This document shows positions 44,385 through 52,448 of a stretch of DNA of 64,000 nt, piece after piece; within the stretch, counting starts at the first letter, position 1, and each line of letters begins with the position of its first letter. Both the position numbers and the translations under genes were made by a program. The notes under the pieces are model-generated. The model was not told the DNA's origin. It ran no database searches and was given only the letters and a program-made list of their open reading frames with translations. The stretch covers positions 1,240,001-1,304,000 of the forward strand of contig DATKHY010000007.1 in NCBI GenBank assembly GCA_035544215.1, given 5' to 3'. The DNA is from Candidatus Binatia bacterium. GTDB taxonomy: Bacteria > Vulcanimicrobiota > Vulcanimicrobiia > Vulcanimicrobiales > Vulcanimicrobiaceae.

Positions 44385-45092
44385 ATGACGGCAGCGCTCG
44401 GTGCTCGGACTCGCATGGGTCGGGCGACGCTCGCGTCGGTGGGGATACACCTGCTCGCGGCGCTCGCGATTCCGGCGTTGGTCTGGACGAGCGCGGGCAA
44501 CGTGCCGGTCGAAACGATCAGCTTCACGCACATATTGCGGATCCAGATCGTGCGGCCGCGCGTGGTCCAGCCTCCTCCGCGAGCGGCCGCACCGCGGCAC
44601 AACGTCACCCCCAGGCTGTCGTTTACGAAGAAAGTCCATCTCGTCGCGCGCTCGCCGAGCCGCCACGCGTCACCGCATCGTCCCATCGCGACCGACGCCC
44701 CCGCCGCCGCCCCGGCGGTCGCTTCCGTGGCGCAGGCGGGCGGGGTGAGCGCCGGCGGCGCCGCGGCGCCCAACGTCACGCCCTCACCGCTGCAGCGCAC
44801 GGTCGCGAGCGAAGGCGCACGCCAAATCGGCGGCTACCTTCCGTTCGGCGCGGAACAGCCGGTGCCGGTGCTCGATCCGAACGTCCGCAAGCAGCTCGAC
44901 GGATTGAACGTCCACGTCACGCTGCTCGTCAGCGTCGGCGACGACGGCCGTACGCAGAACATCGAGTTCCAACCGCCCGTCGACCCGCAGACCGAAACGA
45001 AGATTCGCTCGATGCTGGCCGACGCGAGTTGGGATCCCGCAGTATGCGGCGGCGGCGTTTCCTGCCAAGGCGTCGCAACCATCAAACTATAA
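44385..45092 (+). CDS. TonB-like energy-transducing protein
   Basis: 235 residues with the TonB layout: an N-terminal membrane helix (about 15-37, ATLASVGIHLLAALAIPALVW), a long Pro/Ala/Arg-rich periplasmic spacer (about 55-150), and a C-terminal domain with VHVTLLVSVGDDGRTQNIEF resembling the TonB beta-sheet core. The TonB role (carrying proton-motive force to outer-membrane receptors) is inferred from architecture. The C-terminus lacks the classical YP motif. The ATG at 44385 follows an AAGGGAGC ribosome site. No ExbB/ExbD is adjacent. Confidence 0.7.
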   Translation: MTAALGARTRMGRATLASVGIHLLAALAIPALVWTSAGNVPVETISFTHILRIQIVRPRVVQPPPRAAAPRHNVTPRLSFTKKVHLVARSPSRHASPHRPIATDAPAAAPAVASVAQAGGVSAGGAAAPNVTPSPLQRTVASEGARQIGGYLPFGAEQPVPVLDPNVRKQLDGLNVHVTLLVSVGDDGRTQNIEFQPPVDPQTETKIRSMLADASWDPAVCGGGVSCQGVATIKL

Positions 45093-45101
45093 TCTCCCCG
45101 C

Positions 45102-45120
45102 TCATCCTGAGCGAAGGCGC
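45102..45120 (+). repeat. Dispersed short repeat (TCATCCTGAGCGAAGG type)
   Basis: A shortened copy of the dispersed repeat lying just after the TonB-like gene. It faces the inverted copy at 45808-45853, and together they bracket the hypothetical gene at 45184-45762. Confidence 0.6.
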
Positions 45121-45183
45121 GCAGCGATGCGGCAACACTCGGGAAAAAACTCGTTGCCTTCATTATTCGGCGGCATCCGCTCG

Positions 45184-45762
45184 CTAATCGGCGGGCTCTA
45201 CACCTTTAAGACAGGGTTCCAGCCACGCGAAATTGCCCGTATCGTCAAGTGTGTAAACGACGTCTCCTCCGTGGTAGTACTCTACCGACGCGATCCGGGT
45301 GACCATGTCGGCGTATCGCAACTGCTCGGGAACAAGCGCGTGATGGTAGTGCCAGGTCTTCATGAACTCGCGCAACGCTTCCAAAGGCGCGATTCTCACG
45401 CGCGAGCCAAAGCGGTATTTTTCCGGACCGGGACGGCGCTGACTCATCATCGTCTTCGCAGCAGCAGAGCGCTCACGGTCAAGATCGGTCTCTGGAAGCC
45501 GGAGAACCTCATCTGCAAAGTTGCCTACAACGTCGAGGGCGGCTTGCGTCTCCGGTTGAACGCGAGGGTCCCTTCTAAGCTCGCTAACGCGGGCCGATAC
45601 GTAACGAGCCGTATATTTGGCCTCGTTGTGCATTCCGGCGGCTTTGAAGCTCGCCGCAATTTCGATTTCACCGATCAGGCGCCCAAGTAAGAACTGGAGA
45701 CTTCGATCCTCGGTCGATGCCGCAGATAGACGCAGATGCTCCTTCGCTTCGGTCAAGGTCAT
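45184..45762 (-). CDS. Hypothetical protein, 192 aa
   Basis: I do not recognise the family. The product looks natural: an Ala/Glu/Leu-rich helical N-terminal half (about 1-105, with LQFLLGRLIGEIEIAASFKAAG) and a mixed, aromatic-rich C-terminal half (RIAPLEALREFMKTWHYHH and VEYYHGGDVVYTLDD). No signal peptide or membrane helix. The base composition is visibly less GC-rich than the neighbours and two inverted copies of the dispersed repeat flank it, which suggests acquisition. An opposite-strand frame over 45127-45690 has poorer amino-acid composition and is judged a shadow. Confidence 0.65.
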   Translation of the reverse strand: MTLTEAKEHLRLSAASTEDRSLQFLLGRLIGEIEIAASFKAAGMHNEAKYTARYVSARVSELRRDPRVQPETQAALDVVGNFADEVLRLPETDLDRERSAAAKTMMSQRRPGPEKYRFGSRVRIAPLEALREFMKTWHYHHALVPEQLRYADMVTRIASVEYYHGGDVVYTLDDTGNFAWLEPCLKGVEPAD

Positions 45763-45807
45763 CAGACGCGCTTCCCTTTGCCTTCCCGGAGTAACGCAAT
45801 CGCAACG

Positions 45808-45853
45808 TCGTCCTTCGACTTCGCTCGGCTACGCCTCGCTCCGCTCAGGATGA
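45808..45853 (-). repeat. Dispersed repeat, inverted extended copy
   Basis: The minus strand reads GTCATCCTGAGCGGAG, then a short hairpin-forming insert (GCGAGGC...GCCGAGC-like), then GAAGTCGAAGGACGA. It is the same family as the copies at 18811, 45102 and 53275, here in opposite orientation to the copy at 45102. It sits in the 128-base gap between the hypothetical gene and arginase. Confidence 0.65.
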
Positions 45854-45890
45854 CAACCCTGCGCCGGTTCGCTCGCGATGGCACGGCGAG

Positions 45891-46778
45891 CTACAAAATC
45901 GATTTGCCGAGGCCCGAGCAGATTAGGCCGACCGCTAGCGACGCCGTCTGATTGCGCGTGTCGAAGATCGGGTTGATCTCGACCATCTCGATCGAGCCGA
46001 GCTGTCCGCTGTCGGCGAGCATCTCCATGACGAGGTGCGCTTCGCGATAGCTGAGGCCGCCTTTGACGGGCGTGCCGGTGCCGGGAGCCTCGCTCGGATC
46101 GATGGCGTCCATGTCGAACGAGACGTGGATCGGGTGCTGGTCCGCGCCCGCGATCGCTCGCGCGTCGTCCATTACGTGCATCATGCCGCGCTTGTCCACA
46201 TCGGTCATGGTGAACGTCTTCACGCCGAACTCTCGGAGGATGCGCTTCTCGTCCGCGTCGACGTCGCGTAGCCCAATCTGCACGGTGCGCTCCGGCAGGG
46301 CGAAGCCGTTTTTCAAGGCGAAATACAGCGGCATCCCGTGGACGTTGCCGGTCGTTGAGCTCGCGGGAGTGTTGATGTCGGCGTGTGCGTCCACCCAGAT
46401 GAGCCCGGGCGGCGAGCCGTACGCGCGGGTGAGGCCGGTCAGCGTTCCCATCGCGATCGAGTGGTCGCCGCCGAGTACGATCGGCATTCCCCCGGCGCTC
46501 ACCGCCTGCTCGACCAGCAGAGCGAGGTCGTGACACACCGACGAGATCACGGTGAAGAATTTTGCGGACGCGTCCTCCGAGTTGGCCGACTCGCGGATCG
46601 GCACGGCAAGGTCGCCGCGATCCACGATCGTCTCGATGCCGAGGCCACGCAATTTTTCGTGGAGTTTGGCATAGCGCACGGCAGAGGGGCCCATGTCAAC
46701 GCCGCGCCGGCTCGCGCCCAGGTCCATGGGGACGCCAACGATGTCGACGCGCCGGACGGGAGAAAGCGTCGTACTCAC
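45891..46778 (-). CDS. rocF: Arginase (arginase/agmatinase family)
   Basis: About 295 residues. The binuclear manganese site is complete: GGDHSIAMG, WVDAHADINTP and SFDMDAIDPSEAPGTGTP. The order and the segment NVHGMPLYFAL fit arginase (arginine to ornithine plus urea) better than agmatinase. The start is uncertain. GTG 46778 gives a typical N-terminus (TTLSPVRRVDIVGVPMDLG) and leaves 67 bases before the divergent gene; ATGs at 46823 and upstream would overlap that promoter space or the gene itself. Confidence 0.92.
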   Translation of the reverse strand: MSTTLSPVRRVDIVGVPMDLGASRRGVDMGPSAVRYAKLHEKLRGLGIETIVDRGDLAVPIRESANSEDASAKFFTVISSVCHDLALLVEQAVSAGGMPIVLGGDHSIAMGTLTGLTRAYGSPPGLIWVDAHADINTPASSTTGNVHGMPLYFALKNGFALPERTVQIGLRDVDADEKRILREFGVKTFTMTDVDKRGMMHVMDDARAIAGADQHPIHVSFDMDAIDPSEAPGTGTPVKGGLSYREAHLVMEMLADSGQLGSIEMVEINPIFDTRNQTASLAVGLICSGLGKSIL

Positions 46779-46845
46779 GACGGCGGGGGTTTCGTTGCTC
46801 GGCGCGGCAGGACCCGCGCGCATCGGAAACCGAAAATCCAAGCCC

Positions 46846-47829
46846 ATGTTGCCGCGTGCGACGCGCATTCCGGCGTTTGCCCTTTGCGCCGCCATCACGT
46901 GCACGACGTCCGCCCTCGCATACTTTCCGCCGCCGTTTGAGGCCTTGAGTCACGACGTTCGAATCGCAGCTCGCCACATTCCGGCCGCCATCGGGCTCGA
47001 CGTTCTCGATTTGAACACCGGCTATCACACCGGCTTCAACGCCGCGAAGAGCATGCCGGCCGCGTCGACGATCAAGGTTCCAGTGATGGTCGAGGTCTTC
47101 GAGGATCTCGAGGCGGGCCAATTCGACCTCAATCGGCGCGTGACGCTGGAGCCCGGCGACCGGGACGACGGATCGGGCGACCTGGCGTACGCAGGGGTCG
47201 GCGCGACGTTCTCCGTCTCCGAGCTGCTCGCTAAGATGATCGACATCAGCGACAACACCGCGACGAACATGCTGATCCGGCTCGTCGGCCGCCGCAACAT
47301 CAACCGACGCATGGCCGACCTCGGCCTCGAGCACACGCACCTGACCGGTGACGTGCGCACCGACGCGTGGTCGATCCGCCAGGCGCTGCGCACCTCTCCG
47401 GCCGACCTCGTTCACCTGCTGACGATGATGGCGCGCGGCGAGCTGGTGGACGAGTGGTCGTCCAACGAAATGATCGCGCTGCTCAAGGCCGATCAGATCA
47501 ACACGCTGCTGCCGGAGCCGCTGCCCGAAGACGTCGCGATCGCCCACAAGACCGGATCGCTCTTCGACACGCTCAACGACGCGGGGATCGTCTACGCCGC
47601 CGATGCGCCCTACGTGATCGCGGTCATGACCACGGCGCTGCCGTCGCAGGGTCTTGGGCGCGCGTTCATCCGCCGCATCTCGCGGGTGGCTTACGCCGAC
47701 GAGCTGCGCTTCGCGCGCTGGCGCGAGGACATGGGCATCACGCCGGCGTTCGCACCGCACGCCGCGAGTGACGGCCCTGGTACATCACCCGACGTGCCGT
47801 ATTGGAACGACGCCCCGCCTAAGCGTTGA
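46846..47829 (+). CDS. Class A beta-lactamase-like serine hydrolase, secreted
   Basis: 327 residues with a clear signal peptide (ATRIPAFALCAAITCTTSALA). Motifs of the penicillin-interacting serine fold are all present: SxxK as STIK (about residue 78), SDN as SDNTATNML (about 143), and KTG as HKTGS (about 245). The omega-loop Glu typical of active class A beta-lactamases is not evident; the region reads GLEHTHLTGD. It may be a beta-lactamase-related peptidase rather than a resistance enzyme. Divergent from arginase; its end overlaps ilvE by 11 bases. Confidence 0.88.
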   Translation: MLPRATRIPAFALCAAITCTTSALAYFPPPFEALSHDVRIAARHIPAAIGLDVLDLNTGYHTGFNAAKSMPAASTIKVPVMVEVFEDLEAGQFDLNRRVTLEPGDRDDGSGDLAYAGVGATFSVSELLAKMIDISDNTATNMLIRLVGRRNINRRMADLGLEHTHLTGDVRTDAWSIRQALRTSPADLVHLLTMMARGELVDEWSSNEMIALLKADQINTLLPEPLPEDVAIAHKTGSLFDTLNDAGIVYAADAPYVIAVMTTALPSQGLGRAFIRRISRVAYADELRFARWREDMGITPAFAPHAASDGPGTSPDVPYWNDAPPKR

Positions 47830-48763
47830 CGCGGGCCGACGCGTACACGCGCGTCAGCCACGCTTCGTACCGCGGATCGCGCCCCGTCACGATTCGTTCG
47901 TAGAGATCGCGTAGGCGCGCCGTGATCGGGCCGATCGAGCCGTCTCCCACCATGCGGCGGTCGATCGACGCGACGTACGCGATGCCGGCCGCCGTCCCCG
48001 TAAAGAAGACCTCCTCGGCCGAGTAGAGCTCGCCGCGGTCGATCGAGCGCTCGACGACATCCAAGCCGAGCTCGTCCCGCGCGATCTCCTTGATCGCTCT
48101 CCACGTGACGCCCTCGAGCACGTTTTGCGACGGGTCCGGCGTGTACAGAACGTTGCGGCGCACGAGGAAGATGTTCTCCGCTGAGCCTTCGGCGACGTGC
48201 CCGTCGTGCGAGAGCAAAATCGCCTCGTCATACCCGTTGAGTACCGCCTCGCTCTTTGCGAGCGCCGAGTTGACGTACAGCCCGGTGATCTTCGCGCGCG
48301 GTGGAGCCATCGTATCGTCCGAACGCCGCCACGAGCTGACGCAGACGTGCAGGCCGTTGCTGGTATCGAGATAGCGTGTGAACGGAATCGGCACGATCGC
48401 AAATGCGTCGGGCACCCCGTGCAGCCTTACGCCGACGTCTTCTGCAGACTTGTACGCGAAGGGCCGGATGTAAATGTCGGTCTCGTACTTGTTGCGCAGG
48501 CAGAGCTCGACCGTGATCTCGACGAGCTCGTCGACGTTGCGGGGAAGCGACATCGTCAGGATCTTCGAGGACGTCGTGAGCCGCTCGTAATGATCCCGCA
48601 CGAGAACGAGCAAGAGCTCGCGCTCTTCCGGCAGCCAGTACCCGCGGATTCCTTCGAAGCAGCCCGTGCCGTATTGCAGCCCGTGCGTGAGCAGTCCGAC
48701 CTTGGCGTCCTCGTAGCGGCAGAATCGCCCATCGGCAAAGACGGTAACCGACGAAAGCTCCAT
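47819..48763 (-). CDS. ilvE: Branched-chain amino acid aminotransferase
   Basis: A 314-residue fold-type IV PLP enzyme interconverting Leu, Ile and Val with their keto acids. Key segments: HGLQYGTGCFEGIRGYW near residue 27, RPFAYKSAEDVGV, the PLP lysine in NSALAKSEAVLNGYDEAILL, and the late FFTGTAAGIAYV. The ATG at 48763 is fixed by a GGGAGG Shine-Dalgarno nine bases upstream; the longer frame reads into the divergent promoter. Divergent from the formate dehydrogenase operon. Confidence 0.95.
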   Translation of the reverse strand: MELSSVTVFADGRFCRYEDAKVGLLTHGLQYGTGCFEGIRGYWLPEERELLLVLVRDHYERLTTSSKILTMSLPRNVDELVEITVELCLRNKYETDIYIRPFAYKSAEDVGVRLHGVPDAFAIVPIPFTRYLDTSNGLHVCVSSWRRSDDTMAPPRAKITGLYVNSALAKSEAVLNGYDEAILLSHDGHVAEGSAENIFLVRRNVLYTPDPSQNVLEGVTWRAIKEIARDELGLDVVERSIDRGELYSAEEVFFTGTAAGIAYVASIDRRMVGDGSIGPITARLRDLYERIVTGRDPRYEAWLTRVYASARVNA

Positions 48764-48864
48764 GCGGATCGCCTCCCTTCCTGTCCGCCGGTTGTTGCCT
48801 TCGGCAGTCGGAACTCCTTTGGCCAGGGGTGGGAGCCTATCGACCGCGAGCGAATTACCGGCAC

Positions 48865-50757
48865 ATGAGCAAACCCTACGTACGATTGACGCATCCGATG
48901 GTGCGTGACGGTGAGAGCCTGCGCCGTGCAACGTGGAACGAGGCGCTCGATCGCGCCGCGTCCTGCCTGCGCGACGCGCGCGACCGCGGAGCAACGCGGA
49001 CCTACGGCATGTTCAGCTGCTCGAAGGCGACCAACGAGATGAACTACGTCGCGCAAAAGTTCGCGCGCGCGGTCATGGGCAGCAACAACATCGACAGCTG
49101 CAATCGAACTTGACACGCCCCGAGCGTCGTCGGTCTGACGGCGGTCTTCGGAGCAGGCGGCGGCACAAGCTCTTACGAGGAGGTCGCGCAGTCAGACCTA
49201 ATCGTCCTGTGGGGCTCGAATGCGCGTGAGACACATCCGATCTTCTTTCATCACGTGCTACGCGCGCTGCGCCGCGGCGCCAAGCTGTACGTTGTGGATC
49301 CGCGCCGCACGACGAGCGCGCGCTGGGCCGACGGCTGGCTGGGGCTCGACGTCGGATCGGACATCGCGCTCGCCAACGCGATCGGCCGCGAGATCCTTGC
49401 CGCGGGCCTCGAGAACCGCGCGTTCATCGAACGCGCGACGACGGGCTTCGAGGAGTATCGCGCTTCGGTCGAACCGTACACGCTCGAACGCACCGAAGAA
49501 ATCACCGGCGTCGCGGCATCGCTCATCCGCGAGTTGGCGCACGCGTATGCGCGCGGGGAGCGCGCGGAGTTGTGCTGGACGCTCGGCATCACCGAGCATC
49601 ACAACGCGGTCGACAACGTTCGCGCGCTCATCAACCTCGCACTGCTGTGCGGGCACGTCGGCCGTTACGGCTCGGGCGTCAACCCGCTGCGCGGACAGAA
49701 CAACGTGCAGGGTGGCGGCGACATGGGCGCGATTCCGAACAAGTTTCCCGGCGGCCAAGACGTCGAAGACGATGCGAGCGTACGTAAGTTCGAAACGGCC
49801 TGGAACGTCACGTTACCGCATAAGGCGGGCTGGAACCTCACCGACATGTTCGCGGCCATAGAGCGTGGTGATCTCGACACGCTCTACGTCATCGGCGAGA
49901 ACCCCGCGCAGTCCGAAGCCGATCAACAGCACGCGATGGCGCTGTTGCGCAGCCTGAAGCACCTGATCGTGCAAGACATCTTCTTGACGAAGACGGGCGA
50001 GCTCGCCGACGTCGTCTTTCCGGCCTCGGCGAGCTGGTGCGAGACCGAGGGCACCGTGACGAGCAGCGAGCGGCGCGTGCAGCGCTGCCGCAAGGCGCTG
50101 GATCCGCCCGGCGAAGCGCGCGACGACATCGCGATCCTGTCGGTGCTCGCTCGGCGGTTGGGTCGAGATTGGCCGGAGTACACGCCGCGTCAGGCCTGGG
50201 ACGAGTGCCGCTCCCTCTCGGATTGGCACGCCGGCATGAGCTACGAGCGTCTCGATGCGCTCCACGGAATACCCTGGCCGTGCTACGACGAGGCGCACCC
50301 CGGCGAGCAGTTCCTGCACGCGCGCCTGTGGGAGGAGCCGGTGCGCGGCCCGCGCGCTCCGTTTGCGGCCGTCGAGCACGACCCGCCCGTCGAGGCACTC
50401 GACGCAGAGTACCCCGTGCGCCTCACGACCGGGCGGCGGCTCGACTCATTCAACACCGGCGTGCAGAGCAGCGGCTATCGTTCGCCGCTGCGTCGCGAGG
50501 AGACGCTCGACATCTCGCCGGATGACGCGCGGCGCTACGGGGTCGCCGACGGCGATAACGTGCGCGTCACGTCGCGACGCGGATCGATAATCGTGCCCGT
50601 GCGCATCGACCCTGGCCTGCGCGAGGGGCTCGCGTTCACGACTTTCCACTTCAACGACGCGGTCGCCACGAATCTGCTCACGATCGACGCGACCGATCCG
50701 AAATCCGGCACCGCCGAGTTCAAAGCATGCGCGGTGCGGATAGAAACGACGGCGTAG
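48865..50757 (+). CDS. fdhA: Selenocysteine-containing formate dehydrogenase catalytic subunit (split form)
   Basis: Molybdenum/tungsten bis-MGD oxidoreductase catalytic chain, 630 residues with selenocysteine at residue 83, encoded by UGA 49111-49113. The reading frame continues unbroken to 50757. The site reads DSCNRT-Sec-HAPSVVGL, matching the Sec-His active site of formate dehydrogenase H. Downstream motifs GSNARETHPIFFHH, VDPRRTTSARWAD, LCGHVGRYGSGVNPLRGQNNVQGGGDMG (split here into known stretches) and the C-terminal MGD-binding barrel (FNTGVQSSGYRSPL) are complete. The usual N-terminal [4Fe-4S] domain is absent: the protein begins at the point that normally follows it, and that domain is encoded by the gene at 52436. 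Confidence 0.93.
49111..49151 (+). promoter_or_regulatory. Selenocysteine UGA and bacterial SECIS hairpin
   Basis: UGA at 49111-49113 is followed by a two-part stem: CCGA (49120-49123) with TCGG (49148-49151), an internal loop, then GTCGTC (49126-49131) with GACGGC (49137-49142). The apical loop is GGTCT (49132-49136), the SelB-recognised sequence of E. coli fdhF. The loop begins 21 bases after the U of UGA, the same spacing as in E. coli fdhF. Confidence 0.9.
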
Positions 50758-52448
50758 TGCCGGACCTGCACTTTACGTCGGCGACGGCCACGCCGCAGGA
50801 GCGCGCCGCGGTCGATGCCGTGCTGGAGGACGCACCCGGTGACGGAAGGCGCGACGAATGCCGCCATATGCTGCTACCCGTGCTGCACTCGATCAACGAT
50901 CGCATCGGCTGGATCAGCCCCGGCGCACTGAATTACGCCGGCGAGCGGCTCGACGTCGCGCCCGCCGAGGCGTATGGCGTCGCGACGTTCTACGCGCTTT
51001 TTTCGACGACGCCGCGCGCGCCGCGGGTCGTTCACGTGTGTGACGACATCGCGTGTATGGTGGCAGGCACGCCGTCCCAGATCGACGCGAAAGACGCTGA
51101 GATCGCGCGCAGTCCGTGCCTCGGCTTGTGCGATCGGGCGCCGGCGGCGCTCCTCATCGAGGCGGGCGATTCGCCGAAAGCGCGTCAGATCGCGCCAGTC
51201 GACGCGGCACTCGCGAACGGGGTGCCCGCGCAACCACACGTCGGCGGCGCACCGTTGGGGTTGCTGCGACGCGTCGGGCGCGTCGATCCCGAAAGCCTCG
51301 ACGCCTATCGTGCGAGCGGCGGGTACGCCGCGCTCGCGCGAGCGCTCGACATGGGCGCGGAGCGAGTCATCGCCGAGGTCACCGCGTCGAAGCTCTTCGG
51401 GCGCGGCGGCGCGGCCTTTCCCACCGGACGCAAGATGGAAGCGGTCGCGCGCGCTCCGGCGCGCCCGCATTACGTCATTTGCAACGCGGACGAGTCGGAG
51501 CCCGGGACGTTCAAGGATCGCGTGTTGATGGAACACGATCCGTTCGCGCTCGTCGAGGCGATCACGATCGCCGCCTACGCCGCCGGCTGCGAGCGCGGCT
51601 TCATCTACGTCCGCGGCGAGTACCCGCTGGCGGCTGCGCGCCTAGAAAACGCAATAGCGCAGGCGCGCGAGCACGGCCAGCTCGGCGACGACGTGATGGG
51701 GCGCGGCATGCGGTTCGACGTCGAGCTGCGCCGCGGGGCGGGCGCGTACATTTGCGGCGAGGAGACGGCGCTCTTTAACTCGATCGAAGGCAAGCGCGGC
51801 GAGCCGCGCAACAAGCCGCCGTTTCCCGTGGAAGCCGGGCTCTTCGGCAAACCGACGCTGATCAACAACGTCGAGACGCTCGCCAACCTGCCGTCGATCG
51901 TGCTCGACGGCGCCGCGGAATATGCGAAAATCGGAACGCCGGAGTCGACCGGCACGCGTCTCTTCTGCGTCTCCGGCGCGATCTCTCGAGCCGGAGTCTA
52001 CGAGGTAGCGCACGGGACGACGCTCGGCGAGCTCGTCGAAATGGCCGGCGGCGTTCCCGCGCCGCATTGCCTGCGGGCGATCCTGCTCGGCGGCGCGGCC
52101 GGATGCATGCTCGGTCCGGACGCGCTGTCGCTGCCCCTTAGCCAAGAGGCCGCGCGTGCAGCAAGCGCGACGCTGGGCTCGGGCGTTGCGATGCTCTTCG
52201 ACGAACGCGTCGACATCGCCGCGATCCTGCGGCGCATTGCGCGTTTCTTCCGCGACGAGTCGTGCGGACAGTGCGTGCCGTGCCGAGTCGGCACCGTGCG
52301 CCAGGAGGAGGCACTGGAGCGCGGAGACCTGATTCTGCTCGATGAAATTGGCCGCGTCATGCGCGACGCCTCGATCTGCGGCCTCGGCCAGACCGCCGCC
52401 AACGTGATTGCTTCCGCTCGGTCGAATCTCGAGATATGGTCGAGCTGA
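50757..52448 (+). CDS. Fused NuoE-NuoF-type diaphorase subunit of formate dehydrogenase
   Basis: About 563 residues joining two normally separate subunits. The N-terminal 150 residues are NuoE/FdsG-like, with a thioredoxin-type [2Fe-2S] site (HVCDDIAC and SPCLGLC). The remainder is NuoF/FdsB: GRGGAAFPTGRKM and NADESEPGTFKDR bind NADH and FMN, and CGQCVPCRVG plus a later Cys in SICGLG hold a [4Fe-4S] cluster. It passes electrons between formate oxidation and NAD. GTG 50757 shares a base with the upstream stop; ATG 50727 in the same frame is an alternative. It lies between the two halves of the catalytic subunit. Confidence 0.92.
   Translation: MPDLHFTSATATPQERAAVDAVLEDAPGDGRRDECRHMLLPVLHSINDRIGWISPGALNYAGERLDVAPAEAYGVATFYALFSTTPRAPRVVHVCDDIACMVAGTPSQIDAKDAEIARSPCLGLCDRAPAALLIEAGDSPKARQIAPVDAALANGVPAQPHVGGAPLGLLRRVGRVDPESLDAYRASGGYAALARALDMGAERVIAEVTASKLFGRGGAAFPTGRKMEAVARAPARPHYVICNADESEPGTFKDRVLMEHDPFALVEAITIAAYAAGCERGFIYVRGEYPLAAARLENAIAQAREHGQLGDDVMGRGMRFDVELRRGAGAYICGEETALFNSIEGKRGEPRNKPPFPVEAGLFGKPTLINNVETLANLPSIVLDGAAEYAKIGTPESTGTRLFCVSGAISRAGVYEVAHGTTLGELVEMAGGVPAPHCLRAILLGGAAGCMLGPDALSLPLSQEAARAASATLGSGVAMLFDERVDIAAILRRIARFFRDESCGQCVPCRVGTVRQEEALERGDLILLDEIGRVMRDASICGLGQTAANVIASARSNLEIWSS

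Noticed and set aside
45127-45690. Plus-strand frame opposite the 192-aa hypothetical gene
   Set aside because: The two overlap almost fully; the minus-strand product has a more natural amino-acid distribution and a suitable ribosome site.
49111-49113. Nonsense mutation or frameshift making the formate dehydrogenase a pseudogene
   Set aside because: The frame is identical on both sides, the TGA is at the Sec/Cys active-site position, and a SECIS hairpin with GGTCT loop follows at the standard distance.
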